Of a stretch of 64,000 nucleotides of DNA, positions 21,168 through 31,721 are shown in pieces. The notes below the pieces were generated by a model. That model saw only the letters and a list, made by a program, of their open reading frames with translations. It did no database searches and had not been told where the DNA came from. A program made the position numbers and the translations under genes. The first letter of the stretch is position 1. Each line of letters starts with the position of its first letter. Origin of the DNA: Ascidia mentula (Eukaryota > Chordata > Ascidiacea > Phlebobranchia > Ascidiidae); NCBI GenBank assembly GCA_947561715.1, contig OX387200.1:1800501-1864500 (forward strand), read 5' to 3'.

Positions 21168-21847
21168 TCAATGACCAATAACATTGTAAAAATTTCTTTG
21201 GTCACTTCTATGCAAACGTTGTTGAGTACGCAACATTGCAATCATGTAGTCAGGGGATCCAAACTTCTTACCTTTTAAGTGCCAACTTGCGTGTAACATA
21301 GTTAAAAGGGAAGCACCAAAAATAAATGTAAACAAAACAAAGTATGGTTTCAAAATACATTGATAATATATATGTAATTTGACGCATTGATTGTGTTGCG
21401 AAAGATATTGACCAAGGACACAACGATATTCAAATCTTATATTGAACCAAATGCAGCGGTGTAAAATAAAACATGCCAATGTCCACGCAGGTCTAAATAA
21501 GTAAGACGTCATTATTGATAATGAGAAACTTAACTCTTTTACCAGAGAATCAATAATTTCTTTCATTTTTGCGATAATAGCAAAATTACCGATAACATTG
21601 TTTCTGTTTTCTACAGGAGTGCTTATTTCTTGGTTATAATTTTCAATCTCACTTTGTTGTATGTCTGTTATATGATTATATATATACCGCCATTCATTCA
21701 TTAAAGCTCTTGCTTCGGGGTGTATCCTCCACACAACAACACTGAGTCCATAAACTGCAGCTAGAATGGTAGAAAAAAATCCAAAATTCCGTTCAAACCA
21801 GGAAAGCTCATAAACGCACGGTGTCAGGTACTCTAGTTCTTCTAAGT
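21168..21847 (-). CDS. LRRC8-like channel exon 2 without a recognisable exon 1 (partial)
   Basis: An open exon 2 of 680 nt begins after a good acceptor (TTTTTATGCAG) in phase 1, as in the complete copies. It encodes Cys-Val-Tyr-Glu-Leu-Ser-Trp-Phe-Glu-Arg-Asn-Phe-Gly, TM2, W-R-I-H-P-E-A-R-A, the cytoplasmic loop, TM3, a longer second extracellular loop with Cys residues, TM4 and K-F-G-S-P-D-Y. No Pro-Trp-Trp exon was found between here and the MAPK7-like exon at 22540. It may be a truncated gene whose exon 2 has stayed open, or it may use a distant exon 1; the exon at 24065-24239 is on the same strand with the same phase. Confidence 0.6.
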
Positions 21848-22539
21848 CTGCATAAAAACATATGTTTAAATATAGAAAGGTGTGAAAATTATGAATGATT
21901 GTTACATCAGGGCAAGTTACAAATCAGTGTTAGAATGGCATTGGAGAATACGGTAAGGAGACCTGCTTTGTTTTTCTTGGTCAGGATACCCATGAAATAT
22001 TACTGTTTAAAAACTACTGTGCATGGAAGTGTTTTTCACGATGCTTAAATTAATAGTGGTAATTTTTGTCTGATATATTTTTTATTTAAAATAAACAGCC
22101 CAGGTTCAAAAATTTCTCTCAAGCACACTTCGAATGCACATAGCGAACCAAAAACTTGGAAACCTAGATTTCAACGATTTGCCCTTAAAAAGTCTGCGAA
22201 TTCTCGATCACATGTTGAACAGGTTTACATAACAAAACATGACACATTGAATTTATGGACGTCAAGAGACCAGAATAAAAGACTATTTTAACCCACATTA
22301 CTCAAAAAAAATTAAATTAAACATACGCTATGCAGGTTAAGCAAAGTATGTAGTTTCTTGTCGTAAACCTGAAAGACAGATTTCAAAATTTTAGCTTCGA
22401 ATTTAAAATAAAGACGGGATTGCTGTAACAGCTATCTTTTATTTGGCTTTTGTTTTGGCTGGAACTTGCAATGAAAGAAAACATTCAACTGAGCTCAGGC
22501 CACAAGGCACAGATCGGACAAGAAAGTTTTACAAAAACG

Positions 22540-22671
22540 GTACTAATAAGCATGGTGGACATACACAGGATGGTTTTGTTACATTCGATGTCGGAAACCG
22601 CTACAAGTTGCTGGAAAATATAGGAACTGGAGCTTATGGAGTTGTTTGTTCCGCAATCGATACAAAATTAA
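22540..22671 (+). pseudogene. extra copy of the first MAPK7 kinase exon (duplicate or alternative exon)
   Basis: It is nearly identical over 132 nt to 37015-37146 of MAPK7, encoding the glycine-rich loop region (Asn-Ile-Gly-Thr-Gly-Ala-Tyr-Gly-Val-Val). Most differences are synonymous. The reading frame is open and the donor (A|GTAAGT) is in the same phase as the genuine exon. Similarity stops at both exon boundaries. It lies 14.4 kb upstream of MAPK7 on the same strand, with channel genes on the opposite strand in between. It could be spliced to the exon at 37315 as an alternative, or be a dead duplicate. No ATG was found in frame immediately upstream. Confidence 0.75.
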
Positions 22672-22984
22672 GTAAGTTTTAGTGTTAAATTACTTAATTG
22701 CAGGTATATTTGTGTCAGATTGGAAAGTTTGTTATTTGTGCTTAGTAGTTTTTTTCGGCGATCGTTAATTGCATTGACGATCACAATGCTTTTCATATGT
22801 TGATGCATTAGCTAATTTATATTGCGTGTATTATCGGTAAATTTCGCGAAAGTGCACGACATTTTTTCCAATATGTGGAACGATTTTTTAATTGTTTTCC
22901 TTGCAAGCATTCCTTTACTTCTGCGCATCTTTTGTAACAGCATCCATTAGAGCCACAATGCCCCGTATTGTAAACAAGGTACAA

Positions 22985-23215
22985 TATTAAAAAAAATTTT
23001 ATATATGCATATATGATGCATTAAATAAGCATTGCATAAAATGAAAATACAAGAACATGCCATATAATTACATTTTTTATTCATAACATATCATAACGTA
23101 TCCAAAACGTTTCCGTATTACAATTATGACTATATACGCAATTGTAACATCTATAACAACTAGCACATTTCGGTGTATAGTGTCTTGTAGGTGTTTAAGG
23201 CAACCTCATGTAACA
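22985..23215. repeat. segmental duplication unit A, 3' flank (pairs with 29460-29672)
   Basis: Long near-identical match to 29460-29672, in direct orientation, immediately downstream of the channel gene at 23234-24239. At the second site the similarity breaks off where the gene should begin. Confidence 0.85.
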
Positions 23216-23233
23216 TAAACACCGCAAAGTTTT

Positions 23234-24239
23234 TTATTGGGTTAGGTTTTGTATTGTATTTTGTTGTTGTTGTGATAACTGCTTTTCCATTGAATGTAGC
23301 AATAGCATATACTTAACAGAACCGAACCGCAAAAATTTAAGTTGCCTTAAAGTATATTCCATAACTGCAATCGCCATGACAAATATGGCTGAACAAAGAT
23401 ACGTATTTCTCTTGTAAATTCCGTAAGGCTTTAGAATGCAGTGAAATTCTTGATTATTTATAAAGCAGATGTGGTTTAAATCTATACACATAGAAGATAT
23501 AAGTATGACTATCCATATACCAATGGCACACCTACATTTAAACACGTAAGATGACAATTTCTGTGTTGTCCAGTGCTTTTCTTTTTCAGCAGACAGAAAA
23601 ATTTCTTTGAATTGATGTAGAGTCGCAAAGCAAGGTTTTTTTGTCAAAAAAAATTCATGTCTTTTGTCACCCGGCCGAACGTATTGCCGCTTGAAATCTT
23701 CAATGTCGTGCTTTGAAATATTTTTAATATTTTCAAATACGTAAGACCACTGTGCCAACACACCCCTTGCTTCAGGATGCAACCGCCACACAACAAGGAT
23801 TATATTCAGTGCAGTAATTAGGACTGTAGTGAAATATCCAAAATTGCGTTCCATCCAGTTTGTTTGGTAAACACAGTTTGAGACTGCATACACCTCATTA
23901 GCTGTGTGAGTATCACAAGTGCTATCATTTTTCACTGTTTCATAAAATTCGTACTCCGTGTATTTGTTTTCTTCTGTCTGAAAATGATTGTGTGTAAAAG
24001 TACTGTAACCTAATCAAAGTCATCAACCAAACACAAAGTATGAAACAAACAAAGCAAATCTTACCATTATGTATTTTGCAATAAACCAATAAGCTATTTT
24101 CATATCCCGGAACATAGTTGTCAGTGGATTGTGTTGTTACAAACTGCAGGAATGCCAAAAAATACGAAGCCGTTTCCCACCATGGCACCATTGTTCCAAA
24201 ATTATAACCAAACAAGCTTTTTATTAAATGTTCTATCAT
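23234..24239 (-). CDS. LRRC8-like four-TM protein, PWWE subfamily (copy 3)
   Basis: Exons 24239-24065 and 23973-23234 on the minus strand (915 nt, 304 residues), phase 1 junction. The acceptor chosen is the ACAG at 23974-23977, because the CAG three bases upstream gives a stop. It has Pro-Trp-Trp-Glu instead of Pro-Trp-Trp-Asp, TM1, Cys-Lys-Ile, Cys-Val-Tyr-Gln-Thr-Asn-Trp-Met-Glu-Arg, W-R-L-H-P-E-A-R, TM3, two Cys in the second loop and TM4. Exon 2 starts with an extra acidic, Thr-rich stretch that makes the first extracellular loop longer than in other copies. It is closest to copy 4. No small-protein partner was found beside it, although Met-Glu-Glu codons start a short frame at about 24531. 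Confidence 0.78.
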
Positions 24240-24310
24240 GTTGCTACTAACTATATCGTATCTTGATCTGCGAACATTTTACATTTTAACGAAACAAAAC
24301 ATGTAAAAAG

Positions 24311-24390
24311 TGACTGGCCCATATTGTTATTAACACTGACATGGTAAAATAAGACGTTTCGACAAAAACTTATGTCATCATCACTGAAAA
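24311..24390. repeat. single copy of the 4.07-4.57 kb inverted-repeat terminus
   Basis: It shares the word order GACTGGCCCATATTNTTATT ... CGTTTCG ... AAAAACTTATG with the left arm of the element at 4067. It lies just upstream of channel copy 3. Confidence 0.6.
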
Positions 24391-24577
24391 GTTTTGCTCT
24401 TGATCAGAATAAAAGCATACTTTAAGTTGCGAATTTTCATCAAAAAATAATAACTTGATCACTAAAGAATACAATTAAAATGGCCATAGAAAATTGATAA
24501 AACCAACGAAGAAAGCGCTTCGCATAAACATGGAAGAATTCAAACTTATGGTTGGATTGCAAAAGATAAAACAACTA

Positions 24578-26150
24578 CATTGAAACTACGAACAGTACAC
24601 ATAGGTTTAATAATTGAAAGTTTGAAGCAAAAGTCTTGTGTTTTAGAACGAGTAAATAATTCGAACACATGTTGTTTCAAGTAGTTTTAGTGTGGAATAT
24701 ATGATCCTGAAAGTTTCACACCAACATAAATAAAGGAAACCAATCCGACAAAGACTTTCAGAACTGGAGATAACTCCTCTTCAGCCTTTATCTAAAACGT
24801 ACCAGGTATTTTGTACACGAATAGCGGTAGTTACATCAGACAAAAATGCACGCTATTCGTACATTAAAGCGACTTGTTAGTTTGGCTGTTTTAACTTGGC
24901 ACTCAGCTTGGTATCGTGCTTGGGTTTTGTGGTGGAGTTATAACGTATTCTGTAAAAGTTAGTTTATGAGTGACTTTTTCGGCCGATTGGTTATTACAAC
25001 GGATATTAGATTCAGTAAGTTGTAATTAGTGCATAGCACAAGCGTGGTTTACGATTTCGTCTTTGACAATTGTCTACGGCAGTCGCCGTTAAACTTTTTT
25101 GGTCGCATCCCATGACATTATTTTTTAAATCTTGTGCCCTTCATTCCTCGAAAAACAGCCAGCATTCAAAAACAGTGTTTTATTTATTTTTAATATCCAC
25201 TCATCAAACCCGTGTTTAAAAAAGTGTTTAATGCTCAGTTTTGTGGATGACAATTCAACAACGCACATCACAGGAAGACTGCTCAGTCGAGTTCGTATTT
25301 ACTAACGAAAAACAACTAGTCCGTAATCCAAAACCACTGTAGTCATAATAAACATTATTGGGTCACAGTTACATTGTGACCAATTGACAATATGCCCTCG
25401 TATAGTCCCGGTTTACCAACAAACGGCAAAGATTTACACAGAAATAATAAACAACAGATCACTGATTTGTCGTTAGACAGTTATTCTCTGTGCTCTCCCT
25501 AAAGGTGAGTACCCCCAGTTTAAGAATCCCGGTGTTGGTTTACACAGTTATGTTAAAATGAGGTTGTCTATGCTGTTGCATCGTTTATTGCGGCTATTTT
25601 GTTTATTTCCTGTTACGGCGTTTTGCTCTGGCATATGTTTGATGTTTGTTTTTTGGCATTTTTTTATGAACAAAATACCATTTGCATTTTTGTCGTCACA
25701 TGCCTCACTTCCAATATACAAAGATGTTACGTTTTTACTCGTTTTCTTCTTATTTGCGCAGAATTTCGATGCATATTTTCTCGTCTGATCTGGGAGTTTG
25801 TACAGAGGGCTTACGAGCAGATACCAGTTGTAACACCAGTAATAAAAAAATGGCAACACGAAGTTAAACGTTCAGTCTTGTAAAGCAACTCTGCAACTGC
25901 ACTCGTCCAAAGTATTGCGATACGATAAAGGCGAAGCTGGATATAGCAAATGATTGTGGATCAGTTTACGCATGTGTGTGTGTGTTGCCATGAGCACCGT
26001 TATAACACAATGGTACGCAGAGGGAAACTTGTTGTGTGTTTTTTTGGAAGGAAACCTTGACGACGAGTTCTTCAGTATCTAGTTTCAAGTATGCAATGTG
26101 CCTACGTGCTTCCTGACTCAGGATCGCTGGCGTGCTATATTTGGTAGGAT
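24578..26150. repeat. segmental duplication unit B (pairs with 29822-31210)
   Basis: Over 1 kb of nearly uninterrupted high identity with 29822-30870, then patchier similarity to about 31210. It contains a short shared open stretch starting Met-Arg-Leu-Ser-Met-Leu-Leu-His (25558 and 30776) that diverges after some 25 codons, so coding is doubtful. Confidence 0.85.
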
Positions 26151-26613
26151 TGATCGTGCTATATTTAGCCTATCATCATATTCCAGTTGCAAAACATGAT
26201 ATTCCAAAAAATCGCAATCATCACGCTTTTCGAATATAGTAAAGTGATACATTGGCCCGGGTACCTTAGTAAATAAACAAAATGTTTGATGACGCTGCTG
26301 TCAATGCCCCTTTTGCAAAACCTAACTTTTTTTTATCAGTGAACAAAGAAATGTACGTCTGAAGGAAACTTATTGTAATTTAATAAAGACACCAATGAAT
26401 TGGCGCAACATGTACGAAAATCTACATGTTTTCACAACACAACCTTATTTGGACAACTGCGTGTTAAACATGTAAAATAGCACAAAAATACTCAAAAACC
26501 ACGAATGTTTTACTAAACGTATATCATATACAGTATGCCACACGATAGATGGTAGTACCCCGTTAATGATTCCCCGTCGCAGGACATGAAATTCATATCA
26601 ATATTACTTTTTG

Positions 26614-27684
26614 TTAAAATAGTTCTTGTATTTTTTGTCGCTTTTTTTCTGAAAAATGGCTTTGCATCGAATGCATTAATACCATATATTTAACCGAACC
26701 AAACTCTGAAGGTTTAAGCAGCCAATAAGCAGTCAATGTTACAAATGCCGCCACTGCGAATATGAGAGTACAAAGACAAGTACTTCTTTGATAAACTTGG
26801 TATGACTTGAGAATGCAGTGAAGTTCTTGATTATTGACAAAACATGTGTGGTTTATATCTATATATGTATAACACACAAATAATACAAACCATATAGCAT
26901 ATGTACATTTGAATTTAAAACTGTAGGAAGACAACCACAATGTTGTCCAATGCTTTCTTTTTTTCGCCGAATTTATTGCTTCTCTGAATTTTTCCATAGA
27001 CGCAAAGGGTGAAGTTGACGTTAAAAATGTAACGTAATCTTTTGTTTCTGTCAGCAACTTAAACTCGTCAATATCGCGCTGAGACAAAGTATCAATGTTT
27101 TCAAATACAAAAGTCCACTGTGCCATCGCAGCCCTTGCCTCAGGATGCAACCGCCACAGTATAAGGGTTATGCTCAACGCGCTAATTAGGACTGTAATAA
27201 TATATCCAAAATTGCGTTCCATGTAGTTTGTTTGGAAAGCACAACTTGTTGCTTCATAGGCACCTGCATGCCAAGAATCACCATTGTAAAATTTTATTTA
27301 AGGCTCATGCTAATCTAATTTGAAATTCAACCTACTTGGTGCTTGCATATTGCAATGGCTAGAATTTTTTACTACTTTAAAAAACGAATAATTCATGGTT
27401 GATTCCGCATGACCGTGGCCTGCAATTGTATTTATATATATATAGGTTACGTGTTATAGCAAAAATATAAGTTACGAGTAACTTTTACTGTAAAACCAAA
27501 GAATCTCACCACTTTGAACTTTGCAACAATCCAAAAAACTTTTTTCATTACCCGGGACGTAGTCGACTGTGGATTGTGCGATTAAAAACAGTGGAAGTAC
27601 CAAAACCAACAAAACCATTTCCCACCATGGCACCGTTGTTCCAAAAATATAATTATACAAGCTTTTTATAAAATGGTCTATCAT
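26614..27684 (-). CDS. LRRC8-like four-TM protein, PWWE subfamily (copy 4)
   Basis: Exons 27684-27510 and 27263-26614 on the minus strand (825 nt, 274 residues), phase 1. It has Pro-Trp-Trp-Glu, TM1, Cys-Cys-Lys at the end of exon 1, Cys-Ala-Phe-Gln-Thr-Asn-Tyr-Met-Glu-Arg-Asn-Phe-Gly, W-R-L-H-P-E-A-R-A, a short cytoplasmic loop, TM3, two Cys in loop 2, TM4 and E-F-G-S-V-K-Y-M. The shared exon lengths (175 nt for exon 1) and sequence make it the sister of copy 3. The start at 27684 aligns with that of copy 3; an upstream in-frame extension without support was ignored. No small-protein partner was found. Confidence 0.8.
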
Positions 27685-29459
27685 TTTGGTGAGAAAGGAA
27701 ATCCTGTCTTGATCTTTATACAAAACAAACATTAATGCTCAGAAAAATACATCGCCTGACGGAAATCGAGTCGAAAAAGATAAAACAACAAAAGATATGA
27801 CGGTAATTAGAAACACTCTGTTTCAAACATTTTCTATCCGCTAATTGATGTCGCGAGTTTTAAGACAGCGCCACATCAGGGGATATAGATTCTGTCCACT
27901 TTAGAGATCAAGATGTGTATACAAGGTAACACAAGAAACGTTTGCGCATGTAATAAACGTTTGCATGATTATAGACATCGACCTGAGCCAGAAAATAAGC
28001 AAGCTGGAAAAAATAAGGAAATGTTCAATAATTTCTGTAAGGCTTGTTTTCGACTTATAAGCACGTTAAAATTAAAAAATTAAAATAAGAGCATTTTTCA
28101 GAAATACGTCTTTTGCAATCTGTAATACACAGCTCACAAAAATAAGCACAAATCTTAGAAATATACATAGCATGGCAACGTTAAAAGTAAGTACGGTATA
28201 TATTTACAAGCAAGTTTAAATGATTTCGACGTGATTGTTGTTCCAAAATAAACAATCAGTTTAGAAAAAAATTCTGAGCAATGTAAAATATCGACAACAA
28301 AAATAAAACAAATCCCAGGAAATCCGATCGCATCAGAGTATCACTAGGCTTGTTCTAAGTGAAAACATAAAGCTAAATTACGATTAAACCAGCAAGAGAA
28401 TACTCAGACTTTACCTTTCCATTTTCTTGGCTTTGTTTGCCCTCGTTGTTCGCATGATTTGCGCAAATCTCTTTAAAACAAGCAATTTTTTTGTAGGTTT
28501 CAAATCCCATAGCTACCTTTACGTGTCACTAAACTTTATGGGGATATGGTTTCACGCTTTGGTCAAAATCTTGCACAAAACCTTCCACTGAAATCTCTTA
28601 TATATTAAACCGAATATTTGTTTCGCTTGTGTGACAAGCACAATTGTTCTGTCAAACAACAAAATCTTTCACCGCAGTTGGTCAAGGAAAAAATGAACAT
28701 AAATAAGAGGTGGTTCTACGGAAGACAAAGGCAATAGGGACAATAGCGACGTTGCGAATGTTGCGCAACATTGTTACAATAGGTGTGATCACATTTCAAA
28801 GGGTATGCTTGTGTATTTTGTAGTCAGGCCCAACGCTCTACCAACTGAGCTACAGGAGATCAGCAGTTTCACGGGTATATTGTGGCCACGGTACATTGGT
28901 GCTCAAGCGCACAACTTGCCAGGCAACCTTCACATATACGTAGGGGATCTCTACCACCATATCAGACAACGCAGTAATATTTTATGCAATGTCATGATTG
29001 GCCACTGGACCTGTGAAGTGGTTGATCCAGTTAGGGTGAATTTCCTGGGCTGCCAAGCCTGCAAACCTAGGTTAAATTAAATGTTAACTGCAATGTAAAA
29101 AAAAACTGTTTACCGAACGTTCTGTGTCAATACCCATTGCGCTCGTACGTTTCTGGGCGCTATGTTACACCACGTATCAGTTGGTCTACAAATTCGACAC
29201 ATCACAGTTCGTATTGTCTGGCACGTATGTCACCATCAGAGGGTCCGGCTATTTTAATGACAAAAAAGTTTAATATGTATGTTACAACCTTGGTGTAATT
29301 ACAAACCTTCATGAAACGACCCGCTCGTCGCGTGTGCGTGCGGTGGAAAATCAAATAAATTCCATTAAGGTAACGAAAGGTTAGGACCTCATGGCTTCCC
29401 TATTGGTATTACAGACTTGTTGTTTGCTGCCGGACCAAAAAGTACTAAGGTGTCAGCAT
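27685..29459. other. intergenic
   Basis: No exon is supported. On the minus strand, 28824-28852 reads TAGCTCAGTTGGTAGAGC, a perfect polymerase III A box of a tRNA D-arm. No B box or tRNA fold follows, so it is a tRNA-derived fragment or SINE head. Confidence 0.35.
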
Positions 29460-31210
29460 ATATTATTCATTAAATAAGCATTGCATAAAATGAAAATACA
29501 AGAACATACCATATCATTACATTTTTTATTCATAACATATCATAACGTATCCAAAACGTTTCCGTATTACAATTATGACTATATACGCAATTGTAACATC
29601 TATAACAACCAGCACATTTCGGTGTATAGTGTCTTGTAGGTGTTTAAGGCAACCTTATGTAATATAAACATATAATACATTTTATAATACATTATAAAAT
29701 CAGAAGCGTGGACACAAAGTTGTTCTAGTAACATTTAAAAAAAGAAGAAGGTTAACCTGTGTCACGTGAAAGAAGTGCTGCTGGTTAGGTAGATTTCATG
29801 AAGTAAAAACATTTTATTGCAACATTAAAACTACGAACAGTACACATAGGTTTAATGATTGAAAGTTTGAAGCAAAAGTCTTGTGTTTTAGAACGAGTAA
29901 ATAATTCGAACACATGTTGTTTCAAGAAGTTTTAGTGTTGAATATATGATCCAGAAAGTTTCACACCAACATAAATAAAGGAAATCAATCCGACAAACAC
30001 TTTCAGAACTGGAGATAACTCCTCTTTAGCCTTTATCTAAAACAAACCAGGTATTTTGTACACGAATAGAGGTAGTTACATCAGACAAAAATGCACGCTA
30101 TTTGTACATTAAAGCGACTTGTTAGTTTGGCTGTTTTAACTTGGCTCTCAGCTTGGTATCGTGCTTGGGTTTTGTGGTGGAGTTATAACGTATTCTGTAA
30201 CAGTTAGTTTATGAGTGACTTTTTCGGCCGATTGGTTATTACAACGGATATTAGATTCAGTAAGTTGTAATTAGTACGTAGCACAAGCGTGGTTTTCGAT
30301 TTCGTTTTGACAATTGTCTACGGCAGTGGCTGTTAAACTTATTTGGTCGCACCCCATGACATTATTTTTTAAATCTTGTGCCCTTCATCCTCGAAAAACA
30401 GCCAGCATTCAAAAACAGTGTTTTATTTATTTTTAATATCCACTCATCAAACCCGTGTTTAAAAAAGTGTTTAATGCTCAGTTTTGTGGATGACAATTCG
30501 ACAACGCACATCACAGGAAGACTGCTCAGTCGGGTTCGTACTTACTAACGAAAAACAACTAGTCCGTAATCCAAAACCACTGTTGTCAACATAATAAACA
30601 TTATTGGGTCACAGTCTTGTATAGTCCCGTTTTACCTACAAACGGCAAAGATTTACACAGAAATCATAAACATGAACAGATCACTGATTGGTCGTTAGAC
30701 AGTTATTCATGCTCCCCCTAAAGGTGAGTACCCCCAGTTTAAGAACCCGGTATTGGTTTACACAGTTATGTTAAAATGAGGTTGTCTATGTTGCTGCATC
30801 GTTTATTGCGGCTATTTTGTTTATTTCCTGTTACGGCGTTTTTGCTCTGGCATATGTTTGATGTTTGTTTTTTGGCATTGTTCAAATCTGCAATTTTCAT
30901 GCAGGTGTCAATAACGATGCTCCGGAAAGTTAAAACAAATGAAAAGTGGCTACACTAAGTTAAACATTCAGTCCTGTTGAACAGGATGGAAACAACACTC
31001 GTCCAAAGTATTGTGACTCGATAAAGGTGAAGCTGGATATAACAATTGATTGTGTATCAGTTTCTGTATAGGGTGTGTGAGCATGAGCACCGTTTTAACA
31101 AGACAAATCAAAACTTGACGACGGGATGTTTTATCCCGTATCAAGTATCCAGTTACCTGTCTACGTGCTTCCTGCGACTCAGGATTGCTGGTTTGCTCTA
31201 TAAACGCTAT
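29460..31210. repeat. second copy of the channel-gene segment, lacking the gene
   Basis: 29460-29672 matches the 3' flank (22985-23215) and 29822-31210 matches the 5' side (24578-26150) of the segment that holds channel copy 3. The gene itself is missing between them and replaced by about 150 bp of unrelated sequence. Confidence 0.8.
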
Positions 31211-31721
31211 GCAAAAATGGCGAAAACATGATTCTAAGCCGAAATAAATTCCAACGTATTTCATATAGCGTCAAACCTGGCATTTCAAATACCTAGAGTT
31301 TATACAACTTTGCAAAGTGCGGTGTACAATGATGCTTCCTTGAAACACGACGTCAAGCACTGCAAAGCTCATGTTTTCATCAAGTGTATCGGAGTAAAAA
31401 TAATTTTGAGTTAATTCCAACTAAATTATCGTCAAACGGACTTGGAAAAAGGTTACGCAAATCTTGCATAGCATCACATGCTACTTGTGGCAAGTAAAGG
31501 TTAACTTTTTCTCATACAAAAACTCAGCAAAGCTTTCCACATTTATTCCGTGACCCAAGGTCTAATATTTAGCAAACATGGTTCCGCTCAAAGGTATATC
31601 AGGCATTGTAATTTTCAAACACTTGCACACTTGGTTAAACCAATAAATGAAAGCTATTGTATAGCTATAAATACACAACAGAGCTTCCTATCTATTTTAC
31701 CCTTTTTTGATTACTTTTTGG

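Noticed and set aside
24531-24585. Met-Glu-Glu short frame divergent from channel copy 3, possibly a partner-gene start
   Set aside because: It ends after 17 codons and shows none of the family boxes; its position (about 290 bp away) also differs from the roughly 0.9-1 kb seen in the real divergent pairs.
25558-25788. Open frame starting Met-Arg-Leu-Ser-Met-Leu-Leu-His, repeated at 30776
   Set aside because: The two copies diverge after about 25 codons and no splice structure or homology supports coding; it is best explained by the segmental duplication.
28824-28852. Possible tRNA gene on the minus strand (perfect D-arm)
   Set aside because: No anticodon arm, T arm or B box follows at tRNA distance.
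28805-29080. 91-codon open frame
   Set aside because: No homology, no splice signals and it overlaps the tRNA-like fragment; probably chance.
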